Assembly (NCBI RefSeq): GCF_900128445.1
Contig: NZ_LT671417.1
Coordinates: 939,547-1,003,546 of the forward strand
From: Thermophilibacter provencensis
Lineage (GTDB): Bacteria > Actinomycetota > Coriobacteriia > Coriobacteriales > Atopobiaceae
Length of the DNA stretch: 64,000 nt
Direction of reading: 5' to 3'
The notes beneath the pieces were generated by a model. The model was not told the DNA's origin, ran no database searches, and was given only the letters and a program-made list of their open reading frames with translations. Every line of letters starts with the position of its first letter. The stretch's first letter is position 1. Below, piece after piece: positions 43,015 to 52,399 of the stretch. Position numbers and translations under genes: made by a program.

Positions 43015-44813
43015 TGGCGCGCGCGGCGACGGCGGCCCAGGGCTTCTCCTGGCGGCAGTTCCGCGTGATGCTGCGCGTGATCATGCGCGGGGAGCAGCAC
43101 CTGGACAGCACCGGCATGGGCATCGGCGGCGACGAAGGCTCGGCACGCAAGGGCTTCTGGGGCGGGCTTGGCTCGGGAGTCCGCAAGGTGGCGATGGGCT
43201 TTCTCTTCCTGCTGCTCGCCGCAGTGTTCTTCATGATGGGCTACATGATGGGCGAGGTCGGAGTCACGCCGTACGTGGCGTTAAGCCTCTGCGTGGTGTG
43301 CCTCGTGGGCCTCACGGTCCTCACGGGCCTCTACCAGGCGGTGAACGTCCTCTACTTTGTTCGCGACCTCGGCTACTACCTCACGCTGCCCATCTCGGCC
43401 ACCACGGTCATGTGGGCGAAGCTCGCCCACTTCCTGGGGATGTCGCTCCTCGGCGATCTCATCATCCTGCCGGTGGGGCTGGGATGCCTTTTCGCCGTCG
43501 GGGCGGCGCCCGTCACGTGGGTCGTCATGACGGTGGCCTTTTTGCTGAGCGCCGTGGCAGTGAACCTTGCGCTTGTGATCATCTGCGTGCCCATCATGCG
43601 CTTCTCGCGCCTGGCGCACGACAAGGACCGCTTCTCGCGCGTCTTCGGCGCGCTCATCATCGTGTTTGCGCTTGCGGTCGGCGTGGGCAGCCAGTTTGCT
43701 TTCCAGGGTGACGGCCTGGCGTCGCTGGCGTCCGGCTCCGAGAGGCTGCTCTCGGGAGGCGCCCCCGCGGTCGTGATGGGCGTTCTCTGTCCGCCGTCGC
43801 TGTTTGCGCGTGCGGCAATCGAGGGGGACGCCCCGGGGGTGGCGGGAGCCCTTCTCGCCATGCTCGCGAGCGTGGCAGTCTACGCCCTCGTGCTCTCCGC
43901 TCTTGCGCGTCGCTGGTACTTCGAGGGCGTGCAGGCGCTTCAGGGAGCCGGCGGGAAGCGCGGCCGTCGCGTAGAGGGCGCTGAGCTCGCCCGGGCAACG
44001 CGGACGCGGGGGGCACTTGTCGCCAACCTCAGCCGCGACTGGAAGACGATGGCGCGCGTGCCGGTCTTCTTCAACCAGTTTGTTCTGAGCTCGCTGCTCA
44101 TGCCCCTCTACTTCGTCGTGATCATGGTGGCGAGCGGCGTCGTGGGCTTCTCCCAGGCGTCGGACGCGGGCATTGAGCCGATGGCCGTGCTTGGAATGGC
44201 GCGTGAGCTCACGGCGCTTCTCACCTTTGACAACCCGGCGCTCGCATGGTGCGCCGTGGGCGTGCTGGTCTTTGGGCTCTTCCTGGGCTTCTCGTCCTAC
44301 TCGTTCACGATGGGCGTGAGCCGCGACGGCGAGGACTTCTTCTTCATGCGGGGCCTTCCCATGGACTGGAGCGCGTACCTGGCGTCGAAGTTCGTGGTGC
44401 CGTTCGCGCTCTCCACGGTGCCGATGCTGGTGCTCATCGTGGTGGCGCTGGTGGTGCTGGGCGTGCCGGCGGCCGCCGGGCTCTACCTCATCGGCGTCTA
44501 CCTGGGCGCCACGATCGCCCTCGGCCTGCTGTCGCTTGGCCTGGGCGCGCTCTTCCCTCGTCTCACCTGGGACAACGAGGCGCAGCTCGTCAAGGGCGGC
44601 GGTGCCACGCTGATGGTCTTCGCGGGCCTCATCGTGGGCGCGGCCGTCATGGCGCTGCCCGCGCTCACGCTGCTCGGCGCGGTGCTGTGGGGGGTCCTGG
44701 CGGTGCCCGTGGCGCTCTGCTTGGCGCTGGCGATTTTCGTTGTGGAGTGCGCCGCCCTCGCGTGGTGGGTGCTCGGCCCCTGCGCGCGCAGCCTCTCTCG
44801 CCGTGAGCGATAA
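43014..44813 (+). CDS. ABC exporter permease
   Basis: The protein has 599 residues and about twelve membrane segments in two bundles, for example VAMGFLFLLLAAVFFMMGYM, VALSLCVVCLVGLTVLTGLY and LLMPLYFVVIMVASGVVGF. A loop of about 60 residues (ALARRWYFEGVQALQGAGGK) lies between the bundles. The layout matches putative ABC-2 permeases such as those of bacitracin-like or unknown exporters. It starts within the stop of the ATPase gene. Cargo cannot be inferred. Confidence 0.85.
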
Positions 44814-44864
44814 TGTGACCGTCTGATTCTGCCCCGCTTTCCGCTCGTCCGGAGGAGGCCGCGT

Positions 44865-45737
44865 ATGGAGATCGGTATTCCTGGCGAGGATGGGGAGCCG
44901 CCGGCGCCGCGTCACGGTGCGGGATACGTGGCAAGGTGGCTGCTTGCCGCCGCGGCGACGGCCCCTGCCTACCTCCTCGCGCAGGTGCTTGCCTCCCTGG
45001 TGGCGGGCATCGCCCTGCTGACGACCGACGTTGACGCGCTGATGCTTGCTGCGACGCTGGCGGGCCTTGCCCTCGCCGTGCCGTGGTGGCTCCACCTGAG
45101 GCCGCGCTCGCTCCTGCGTCGCGAGGGGGCGCGTCCCTCTCGCCCTGCGCAAGGAGCTCTGCTCGTCTGCGCGCTGCTTGCGCTTGGCGTGGTCCTGCAG
45201 GTGACGATCTCGTGCGTGCTCTCCCTGGTGCTGCCGCTCTTTCCCGGAGTGATGGACGGCTATCTCGAGCTCATGGAGCTCGCTGGAATCTCAGATGCGA
45301 TGAGCCCCGCGGCGCTCGTCGAAGTCGCCGTAATCGCGCCCATTGCGGAGGAGTCCCTCTGTCGCGGCGTTACCCTCGAGTTCTCGCTGCGTGCGTTCTG
45401 CCCGGGGCGGCCGCCCGCATCTCGCGCCGAGGTTCCGGCCGCGCGCTTCTGGGCGGCCAACGTCATCCAGGCGCTGGTTTTTGGCGTCATGCACCTCAAC
45501 GTCGTGCAGGGCGTCTACGCCTTCGCCCTTGGCCTGCTGCTGGGCTGGGTCTTCCGGCGCACAGGGCGGCTGCGCGCCGCCGTCCTGCTCCACATGGCCG
45601 TCAACGCCTCCTCTGCGCTCATGGACTCCCTCGGCCTGCTGTTGGACGGGCTCCTCGTTCCCACGGTTCTGGTCGGCGGGCTCGCGACCGTGGCGCTGGT
45701 GCGGGCGGCCGCGCGGCTGACCGGCGACTCCGCCTAG
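44865..45737 (+). CDS. CPBP (CAAX/Abi) family membrane protease
   Basis: The protein has 290 residues and about seven membrane helices. It has the glutamic protease motifs EESLCRG (EExxxR), FGVMHLNVVQG (FxxxH) and HMAVNASS (HxxxN). Bacterial members act in bacteriocin self-immunity or protein maturation. It lies 51 bp after the ABC permease gene, so it may work with that exporter. The ribosome binding site is CCGGAGGAGG, 7 nt before the ATG. Confidence 0.9.
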   Translation: MEIGIPGEDGEPPAPRHGAGYVARWLLAAAATAPAYLLAQVLASLVAGIALLTTDVDALMLAATLAGLALAVPWWLHLRPRSLLRREGARPSRPAQGALLVCALLALGVVLQVTISCVLSLVLPLFPGVMDGYLELMELAGISDAMSPAALVEVAVIAPIAEESLCRGVTLEFSLRAFCPGRPPASRAEVPAARFWAANVIQALVFGVMHLNVVQGVYAFALGLLLGWVFRRTGRLRAAVLLHMAVNASSALMDSLGLLLDGLLVPTVLVGGLATVALVRAAARLTGDSA

Positions 45738-45740
45738 GCG

Positions 45741-46745
45741 CTAGCGCGGCATGCGATCGTGGTTGACCTCCTGGTAGAAGAGGCGTGAGAGCTCGGCGGG
45801 CTCGCGGGTCTGGCCGAGCGCCCACATCGTCTTGGCGACGAGGGCCTCGGTGGTCATGTCGTCGCCCTTGAGGATGCCGTCCTTCTCGGCGTAGGCGTGG
45901 CCGACCTCGTAGACGCCGAGGTCGAGGCCCTCCTCCGGCACCTGTGTGGTGACCACGAGGGCGCGTCCGGAGTCGACCCAGTCGAAGATTGCGTCCTGGT
46001 AGGACCCGTCGTACGCCGGGATGCCGCCGATGCCAAAGGTCTCGAGGATGACGGCGTCGTAGTCGGGCTTGAGGAGGCCGAAGATCGTGGGCTTGAGCTC
46101 CGGAGTGAGCTTGAGCACGATGACGCGCTCGTTGAGGGCGTCGTAGAAGCGCGGGCCTCCGTGGTCGCGGCGCGCCGGCCCCATCCCCGCCGGGCGAACG
46201 ATGCTGCCGCCGCGGACATACGCGAGTGACGGGAAGTTCATGCTCGAGAACGCGTTGAAGCTCATCGTGCGCTGCTTGCGGGCGCGCGTGCCGCAGATGA
46301 CCTTGCCGCCGAAGACCACGGACACGTCGCGGGAGGCCGGGTCGCAGGCGTAGAGGACGCTGTGGTAGAGGTTGAGCTTGGCGTCGGTGAAGGGGTTCGC
46401 CATCGGCTGCTGGGAGCCGGTGAGGACGATCGGCCTGTCGCTGTCCTGGATGAGGTAGGAGAGGGCGGCGGCGGTGTAGGCCATGGTGTCGGTGCCGTGG
46501 AGGATCACGAAGCCGTCATAGCGGTCGTAGCCGTCTCGGATGACCCGGGCGATGCTCAGCCAGTCGCGCGGGCGCATGTTGGTGCTGTCGATGTTCATGG
46601 GCTGAACGAAGTCGAGGTCGCAGAGGGTGTCGATGAGCGGCACGCGTGCGGCGAGCTCCTTGCCGGTGAGGGTGGGGGCAAGGCCCGCCCCGTCCTCGGT
46701 CGATGCGATCGTGCCGCCGGTGGCGATGATGAGGATGCGCTTCAT
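45741..46745 (-). CDS. ansA: Type I asparaginase
   Basis: The protein has 334 residues. It has both catalytic Thr blocks: ILIIATGGTIASTEDG (Thr12-type) and GFVILHGTDTMAYTAAALSYL (Thr/Asp/Lys triad region), with VLTGSQQPMANPFTDAKLNL. No signal peptide is seen, so it is cytoplasmic. It hydrolyses asparagine to aspartate and ammonia. It starts 3 bp after the HAD gene on the same strand, so they form one operon. Confidence 0.94.
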   Translation of the reverse strand: MKRILIIATGGTIASTEDGAGLAPTLTGKELAARVPLIDTLCDLDFVQPMNIDSTNMRPRDWLSIARVIRDGYDRYDGFVILHGTDTMAYTAAALSYLIQDSDRPIVLTGSQQPMANPFTDAKLNLYHSVLYACDPASRDVSVVFGGKVICGTRARKQRTMSFNAFSSMNFPSLAYVRGGSIVRPAGMGPARRDHGGPRFYDALNERVIVLKLTPELKPTIFGLLKPDYDAVILETFGIGGIPAYDGSYQDAIFDWVDSGRALVVTTQVPEEGLDLGVYEVGHAYAEKDGILKGDDMTTEALVAKTMWALGQTREPAELSRLFYQEVNHDRMPR

Positions 46746-46748
46746 GGC

Positions 46749-47576
46749 CTATTCCTCGTTTTCGAGCAGGAACCTGCGGATGGCCTCCGCGCAGCCGTCG
46801 TGGTCGTTGTCGGCGACGACGGCATCCGCCACGGCCCGCGCGCTCTCGTTGGCGTTGCCCATTGCGATGCCGAGGCCTGCGGCGCGGAGCATCCCAAGGT
46901 CGTTGTCCGCGTCGCCGACGGCGATCGTGGCGTCTCGGGGGATGCCAAGCAGCTCGGCGAGCGCGAGGAGCCCGGTGCCCTTGTTCACGCCGGCGGGGGA
47001 GAACTCGAGGCTGGAGACCTCTGAGTTGGCGAGCTCAACCGGGAGGTCGGCCACGCGCTCGCGCACGCTCTGGCGCAGCTCCGGGGTTGCGCAGTGGAAA
47101 ATGAACTTCTGATAGGTGACGGACGGGTCGAGGAGCTGCGCTCGAATGTCCTTGACCGGCGAGGCGGTGGCTCGGTAGAGCCCCCGATAGATGCCCATGT
47201 TGTACCGGTCCATGGAGCTGAGGTGCGAGTCCTGGCAGAAGAACCCGTGACCGGAGAACGCGTCGATCATCGCGTCATCGCCGCCAAGCGCCTCGAGCGC
47301 CCGGGCGATGACGTCGTGCTCGAGCGGAGAGGCGGAGAGCACCCGGCGCTCCACGAGGTCGTAGAGGATGGTCCCGTTGCAGCAGATGGCGTAGCGGACG
47401 TCGCCGATGCTCTCGAGGTCAAGCTCGACCATCTTGGGGCAGCGGCCCGTGCAGATGGCGACGGCCTTGCCGGCGTCGAGCGCCTCGGCGATGGCCGTGC
47501 GTGAGGAGGCGAGGACCTCCTTTTTGCTGCTGAGCAGCGTGCCGTCCATATCGAAGGCTATGAGCTGGTAGTTCAC
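46749..47576 (-). CDS. Cof-type HAD-IIB phosphatase
   Basis: The protein has about 275 residues: motif I LIAFDMDGTLLSS, motif II AICTGRC, and motif III/IV GVNKGTGLLALAELLGI and TIAVGDADNDLGMLRAAGLGIAMGNA, all typical of Cof/YidA phosphatases. The substrate is unknown. The start decision: an ATG at 47582 has the Shine-Dalgarno AGAGAGG touching it, while the GTG at 47576 is correctly spaced (6 nt), so GTG is preferred. It is followed by ansA after 3 bp. Confidence 0.9.
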   Translation of the reverse strand: MNYQLIAFDMDGTLLSSKKEVLASSRTAIAEALDAGKAVAICTGRCPKMVELDLESIGDVRYAICCNGTILYDLVERRVLSASPLEHDVIARALEALGGDDAMIDAFSGHGFFCQDSHLSSMDRYNMGIYRGLYRATASPVKDIRAQLLDPSVTYQKFIFHCATPELRQSVRERVADLPVELANSEVSSLEFSPAGVNKGTGLLALAELLGIPRDATIAVGDADNDLGMLRAAGLGIAMGNANESARAVADAVVADNDHDGCAEAIRRFLLENEE

Positions 47577-47696
47577 GTCCATCCTCTCTCCATGACCGAC
47601 CGGACTAGGATACCGCGAGAGATGATGAGGTATGGGGAAGATTGCCTTTGGGCTCCTGGAATCTCGGTTTTTGGAGAAGCTGGATTTAGCCGATGA

Positions 47697-47748
47697 CGCA
47701 TAACCCGACAAATTTGTCTCATTTTCATCAAAACTGTCGGGTTGTGCG
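47697..47748. repeat. Family-F palindrome, left flank of nuclease gene 2
   Basis: The site CGCATAACCCGACAAA (47697-47712) and its inverted partner (47733-47748) are offset by 36 bp. A partial third site, CGCATAACATATAG, begins at 47788. The rest of the 47583-47858 gap is AT-rich and includes TATAAT at 47810-47815, a likely -10 box for the nuclease gene. Confidence 0.85.
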
Positions 47749-47858
47749 GCGCACGCCCTTCTGCAAAAGAGTGCGTTTTGATGATGCCGCATAACATATA
47801 GTAATAGTTTATAATAACCCAATAGATATAGACGAATATATAAAGGACAAACTACACT

Positions 47859-48785
47859 ATGATAACCATTGTTAGTGAGAGCGCTCTTGAAATACTGTCG
47901 GACGATGCGATGCTGTCGAGGCTGGGAGATCCATGTCAGGCCTCGAACCTCGAGTGGTCTACCTTCTCCTGGTCGGATGTCAGGGAACTCGGTGGCCTCA
48001 TCGCGTTTGACCAGAGGCGCCCGATCCACGTGCTCGTGGGTAAGCCTGCTGACCGCGTTCACTCTGATCGAGTGGTGAGTCATGTATGGTCGGGACCCAT
48101 TCCGCCCGGCTCGCTCTATCACCTGGCTCCGGGGGTGCTCATTGCCTCTCCCGGCTTCTGCTATCTCATGGCGTCGGGATCACTGAGCAAGCCGAGGGCC
48201 ATCTCGATTGGGATGGAATGCGTGGGGCTCTATGGAAGGCGGCACGATGCCCGCGGCTTCAGCGATCGCAATCAGCTGATGACCAAGGCAGAGCTTGTTG
48301 ACTATCTCAAGGGTGCGAAAGGATGCTATGGATGTCGAAACGCGCTCAGGTTCTTGCCCTACGTGCTGGAGCGGTCGAGGTCTCCGATGGAGACTGCCAT
48401 GGTCCTCGTCCTAACGATTCCGAGCAGAGAGGGAGGGTTCGGGCTTCCTCGACCTGAGCTCAACATGACCATCAGGCCTCGTCCCAACGAGTTTTCCCTG
48501 AGCCAGCGCTCCCACTATGAGGTTGATGCCTGTTGGGAGAGACAGCGTCTCGTGCTTGAGTACAACAGCTATTCCGACCATCTGTCCAGGGAGGCCTTGG
48601 ACAGGGACGCCATGAAGGCCAACTCGCTTAGGAGCCTGGGCTGGAAGGTCCTAGTCGTCACGCGCGCGCAGTTAGAGGGCGACGCCCTGAGCGTACTGGC
48701 ATATCAGGTGGCGCGAGGGCTCGGGATAAAAAGGCGACATCCTAAGGCTGAGGAACGAGACAGGCTGCTCGAAGAGCTCCTCTAG
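47859..48785 (+). CDS. DUF559/Vsr-like nuclease-fold protein 2, flanked by family-F palindromes
   Basis: The protein has 308 residues and is a paralogue of the protein at 7932-9050. Shared blocks are PPGSLYHLAPGVLIASP (PSGSAFELAPGVRCISP there) and SPMETAMVLVL followed by GGFGL (SPRETKLSL, GGYGL). The C-terminal domain has the restriction-fold pattern: YEVDACW (Asp223), LVLEYNSYSDHLS (Glu234, then His), an Arg/Lys helix (DRDAMKANSLRSLGW) and KVLVVTR, as in DUF559/Vsr proteins. GC content is lower than in its neighbours. Palindromes with the same core and spacing sit on both sides. The function is unknown. Confidence 0.75.
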   Translation: MITIVSESALEILSDDAMLSRLGDPCQASNLEWSTFSWSDVRELGGLIAFDQRRPIHVLVGKPADRVHSDRVVSHVWSGPIPPGSLYHLAPGVLIASPGFCYLMASGSLSKPRAISIGMECVGLYGRRHDARGFSDRNQLMTKAELVDYLKGAKGCYGCRNALRFLPYVLERSRSPMETAMVLVLTIPSREGGFGLPRPELNMTIRPRPNEFSLSQRSHYEVDACWERQRLVLEYNSYSDHLSREALDRDAMKANSLRSLGWKVLVVTRAQLEGDALSVLAYQVARGLGIKRRHPKAEERDRLLEELL

Positions 48786-48797
48786 AATGATTCGGGT

Positions 48798-48849
48798 CGC
48801 ATAACCCGACAAAATGCACGTAAAGGCGCGGAAAGTGTCAGGGTATGCG
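48798..48849. repeat. Family-F palindrome, right flank of nuclease gene 2
   Basis: The identical site CGCATAACCCGACAAA (48798-48813) and an inverted partner (48834-48849) show the same 36-bp offset as the left copy. The 20-bp spacer sequence is quite different. Confidence 0.85.
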
Positions 48850-48865
48850 ACCCGGGGTTACTTCG

Positions 48866-50347
48866 TTACCGGTGATAGTACGTCTGACGCTCGTACTTGG
48901 GCTCGCAGCAGACGTTGATGCCAAGGTTGCGATAGGTGCGCATGTCCGCCTCGGAGATGATGACTGAGAAATAGGCGTCGCAGCCCGCGAGCTGCTCGAG
49001 CGCGTCGACGGTGGCTTCCGCCTGGTCGTTGGTCGCCGAGGAGAGCGAGAGGGCGATGAGCATCTCGTCGGAGTGCAGGCGAGGGTTGTGGCTGCGCAGA
49101 TGATCGGTCTTGAGGTGGCAGATGGGCACGAGCGCCTCCTCGCTCACCACATAGGTCTTCTTGGGGATGCCCGCCATGTGCTTGGCGGCGTTGAGCAACA
49201 GCGATGCCGCCGCGCCCATCAGCTCGGACGTCTTGCCGGTCACGAGCTTGCCGTCAGGCAGGACCATCGCTGCGGCGGGGCCTCCCGTCTCCTTCTCCTT
49301 GGCAAGTGCCGCCTGGTGGGCGGGCGAGTAGTCGCAGGTGACGTCGACCTGGCGCATGAGCAGTTCAATCTTCTCCAGAGCCTCGGCCCCCTGGCCGGTA
49401 CGGCGCATCTCCTCGGCGGTTGCGAAGTGGCGGCGCACAATCTCGTTCTTGGCGGCCTCCTGACAGACCTCGTCGTCGGAGATGCACAGGCCCACCATGT
49501 TGACGCCCATGTCGGTGGGAGACTGGTAGGGACTCTCACCGGCGATCTTCTCCATCATGGCCTTGAGCACGGGGAAGGTCTCGACGTCGCGGTTGTAGTT
49601 GACCGTCACCTCGCCGTAGGCCTCGAGATGCCACGGGTCGATGATGTTGCGGTCGTCGAGGTCCGCCGTGGCGGCCTCGTAGGCGACGTTCACGGGATGT
49701 TTGAGCGGAAGGTTCCAGACGGGGAAGGTCTCGTACTTGGCATAGCCGGCGCGCACGCCGCGCTTGTTCTCGTGATAGAGCTGGGAGAGGCAGGTGGCGA
49801 GCTTGCCCGAGCCGGGGCCGGGGGCCGTCACCACGACGAGCGGTCGACTGGTCTCGATGTAGTCGTTCTTGCCGAAGCCCTCGTCGGACACGATGTGGTT
49901 AACGTCGGAGGGGTAGCCGTCGATGAGGTAGTGGCGCCATACGGATACGCCCATGCCCTCGAGTCGGCTCTGGAACGCCTCGGCATGCGGCTGCCCGGTG
50001 AAGTGCGTGATGCAGATGCCGCCCACCATGAGGCCGCGCGCGCGGAATGAGTCCATGAGGCGCAGCGCGTCCTCCTCGTAGGTGATGCCGATGTCGGAGC
50101 GGCGCTTGGCGTTCTCGATGTTGTCCGCATTGATGACGATGATCGCCTCGGCCTCGTCGCGCAGGCTCTCGAGCATGCGGATCTTGGAGTCGGGCTCAAA
50201 GCCCGGCAGCACGCGGCTCGCGTGATAGTCGTCGAAGAGCTTGCCGCCGAACTCGAGGTAGAGCTTGCCGCCGAACTGCCCGATGCGCTTGCGAATCTTC
50301 TCCGCCTGAAGGGAGATGTACTTGTCGTTGTCAAATCCGATGCGCAT
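48866..50347 (-). CDS. DUF1846 (UPF0371) protein
   Basis: The protein has 493 residues, the full length of the family. It starts GFDNDKYISLQAEKIRKRI and carries GGKLYLEFGGKLFDDYHASRVLPGF, VVVTAPGPGSGKLATCLSQLYHE (P-loop-like) and SPTDMGVNMVG. The family is widespread in Firmicutes and actinobacteria; a structure exists but no established reaction is known to me. It stands alone downstream of the nuclease locus, convergent with it. AAAGGACCCCC precedes the ATG. Confidence 0.9.
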   Translation of the reverse strand: MRIGFDNDKYISLQAEKIRKRIGQFGGKLYLEFGGKLFDDYHASRVLPGFEPDSKIRMLESLRDEAEAIIVINADNIENAKRRSDIGITYEEDALRLMDSFRARGLMVGGICITHFTGQPHAEAFQSRLEGMGVSVWRHYLIDGYPSDVNHIVSDEGFGKNDYIETSRPLVVVTAPGPGSGKLATCLSQLYHENKRGVRAGYAKYETFPVWNLPLKHPVNVAYEAATADLDDRNIIDPWHLEAYGEVTVNYNRDVETFPVLKAMMEKIAGESPYQSPTDMGVNMVGLCISDDEVCQEAAKNEIVRRHFATAEEMRRTGQGAEALEKIELLMRQVDVTCDYSPAHQAALAKEKETGGPAAAMVLPDGKLVTGKTSELMGAAASLLLNAAKHMAGIPKKTYVVSEEALVPICHLKTDHLRSHNPRLHSDEMLIALSLSSATNDQAEATVDALEQLAGCDAYFSVIISEADMRTYRNLGINVCCEPKYERQTYYHR

Positions 50348-50429
50348 CTGCGGGGGTCCTTTCTGCTCTTATGGGCGGTGAGCCAACAAGAAAGGGTAGC
50401 ACGCCTTTCCCCCGCGACCGTCTCAGAAC

Positions 50430-50807
50430 CTACGCGGTGAGAAAAACGAGCATCTCTACCACGGTTCCCACCGCGAGAAAGCTCACGGCGGCCACGCTCA
50501 CGGCGGCCCCCCAGGGCAGGCCGACCTCGTGCCAGAACGACCGGAAGGTGTCGTCCTCGTGCGGGGTCATGATGCCGTCCGGGCGGTCGCGCCCGGAGAC
50601 GAGAAGGCCGCAGCCCCCGGTGACGAGGCAGAGCGACCCCACCACAAAGAGCAGCTTTCGGGCCCAGTCGAGCCCCGTGCGCCAGTCGAGGCCGTGGGCG
50701 AGGAAGGCAAAGACGAAGGCGACGATCCCGAGCCCAAGCGCGGCGATGGCGCCGAGCCGAAGCGATTTCACGACGCCCGAGAGCGCCTTCCTCTTTCCGT
50801 TGCCCAT
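50430..50807 (-). CDS. Small three-helix membrane protein
   Basis: The protein has 125 residues with three hydrophobic segments (LGAIAALGLGIVAFVFAFLA, LLFVVGSLCLVTGGCGLLV and WGAAVSVAAVSFLAVGTVVEMLVFL). A short polar loop containing HEDDTFRSFWHEVGLP lies between the second and third. No family was recognised. The start at 50807 follows GGGAGGACCC. It is divergent from the esterase-like operon. Confidence 0.7.
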   Translation of the reverse strand: MGNGKRKALSGVVKSLRLGAIAALGLGIVAFVFAFLAHGLDWRTGLDWARKLLFVVGSLCLVTGGCGLLVSGRDRPDGIMTPHEDDTFRSFWHEVGLPWGAAVSVAAVSFLAVGTVVEMLVFLTA

Positions 50808-51010
50808 GGGTCCTCCCTCTGCCATATTAGGGTCGCTGCCAGCGAGCCTGCGGGCACGAAGCATTGTGTTCCAGATGTGCGCGGGGCGCAAATCACAGGC
50901 CCCATCATTTCCATTTCGTTCAGGCCTTACGCGCGAAATACACAGGCGCGGCCCATAAGCGCTAGAATACGGCTTTGCTTTTGATAGTCCGTACTCATAG
51001 GGGAGTAACT

Positions 51011-52399
51011 ATGGACAAGAAGATGGTCGTTCGCCACAGCGAGGTTCTCGGAGAGGATCTCGATGTCATCGTGTATGGTACCGCCGGTCAGCCCGTCATG
51101 GCGTTCGCCCCGCTCGGGCAGCGCCCGGAGAGCCTCGAGGAGGTCGGGCTTGTCGACGAGCTCTCCGACTACCTCGACGCCGGCGTGATTCAGCTCTTCA
51201 GCGTCAGCAACGTTGACGGCGAGTCCTGGGGCTCCGATGGCTACGCCGTCGAGCGCGCCGCCCGCCAGGAGGCGTACTATCAGGCGGTCTGCGAGGAGAT
51301 CGTCCCGCTCGTCGCCGAGGTGAGCGGCTCGGGCGCCCGTCCGCTGGCCCTGGGCTTCGACCTGGGCGCCACCCACGCCGCGGTCTTCGCGCTGCGCCGC
51401 CCGGACCTCTTCCAGGGCTGCGTCTGCCTGTCGGGCGCCTATGACGCCAGCCGCTACTTCGGCGACTGGATGGATGCCACGCTCTACGACAACACGCCGT
51501 GCGCGTTCCTTCCCAACATGCCGACCGACCACCCCTACATCGCGCTCTACAACCAGCGCCAGCTGCTGTTCTGCTGCGGCCAGGAGGGGAGCGAGGCAGA
51601 CAGCCTGCGCACCACGCGCGAGATAGATGCCCAGCTCCAGCGCCTGGGCGTCGAGGCCTGGTGCGACTACTGGGGCGGCGACGTCTCGCACACCTGGTTC
51701 TGGTGGAAGAAGCAGATCCGCTACTTCATGCCGATCGTGCTCGAGGACGTGGAGAAGACCACGGCAGCCGAGAAGGCCGCTGCCAAGAAGAAGGCGCCTG
51801 CCCGCAGGCGCGCCGCCGCGAAGAAGCCGGCCGCCAAGAAGGCCGTCGCGAAGGCTGCCGAGAAGGACGATGCGGTGACGGAGGAGAAGCCGGCCGCCAA
51901 GAAGCCTGCCGCGAAGAGGGCAGCCACCGCCAAGGCCACGGCTGGTGCCGCCGTCAAGTCCGCCGCGGAGGAGAAGCCGGCCGCAGCCAAGAGGCCGGCA
52001 GCGAAGAAGGCTGCGGCTGCGGAGAAGTCCGAGCCCGCCAAGAAGCCGACCGCCGCAAAGGCGGCCAAGGCCGCCGAGCCCGCCGAGCCCGCCGAGGAGA
52101 AGCCCGCCGCCAAGCCTGCCGCCAAGAAGACCGCCGCCAAGGCGACGACGAAGGCCGCGGCCGCCAAGGCCACGGCGACCAAGACCGCCGCCAAGGCGAC
52201 GACGACCGCGAAGGCCGCCACGACCAAGGCGCCGGCCGCGAAGTCCTCCACGGCGACCAAGACCGCCACGACCAAGGCTGCCACGACCAAGGCCGCCGCC
52301 ACGAAGAAGACCGCCGCCGAGGCGCCCGCGGCCAAGAAGCCGGCCGCCAAGAGGACGACGCGCTCGACCGCGAAGAAGCAGGACACGAGCGCCGAGTAG
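51011..52399 (+). CDS. Esterase-like pseudoenzyme with histone-H1-like tail
   Basis: The protein has 462 residues. Residues 1-~245 have the alpha/beta-hydrolase esterase fold (VIVYGTAGQPVMAFAP, the elbow GFDLGATHAAVFALRRPDLF, GCVCLSGAYDASRYFGDWMD and a late DVSHTWFWW). At the nucleophile elbow, where related esterases have GxSxG, Asp117 replaces Ser, so hydrolysis by the usual route is unlikely. Residues ~247-462 form an AAKKPAAKK/TTKAAATK-type tail like bacterial H1 or AlgP, which could bind DNA or polyanions. The stop codon abuts the start of an ATP-grasp gene. The ATG at 51011 has GGGGAG upstream. Confidence 0.8.
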   Translation: MDKKMVVRHSEVLGEDLDVIVYGTAGQPVMAFAPLGQRPESLEEVGLVDELSDYLDAGVIQLFSVSNVDGESWGSDGYAVERAARQEAYYQAVCEEIVPLVAEVSGSGARPLALGFDLGATHAAVFALRRPDLFQGCVCLSGAYDASRYFGDWMDATLYDNTPCAFLPNMPTDHPYIALYNQRQLLFCCGQEGSEADSLRTTREIDAQLQRLGVEAWCDYWGGDVSHTWFWWKKQIRYFMPIVLEDVEKTTAAEKAAAKKKAPARRRAAAKKPAAKKAVAKAAEKDDAVTEEKPAAKKPAAKRAATAKATAGAAVKSAAEEKPAAAKRPAAKKAAAAEKSEPAKKPTAAKAAKAAEPAEPAEEKPAAKPAAKKTAAKATTKAAAAKATATKTAAKATTTAKAATTKAPAAKSSTATKTATTKAATTKAAATKKTAAEAPAAKKPAAKRTTRSTAKKQDTSAE

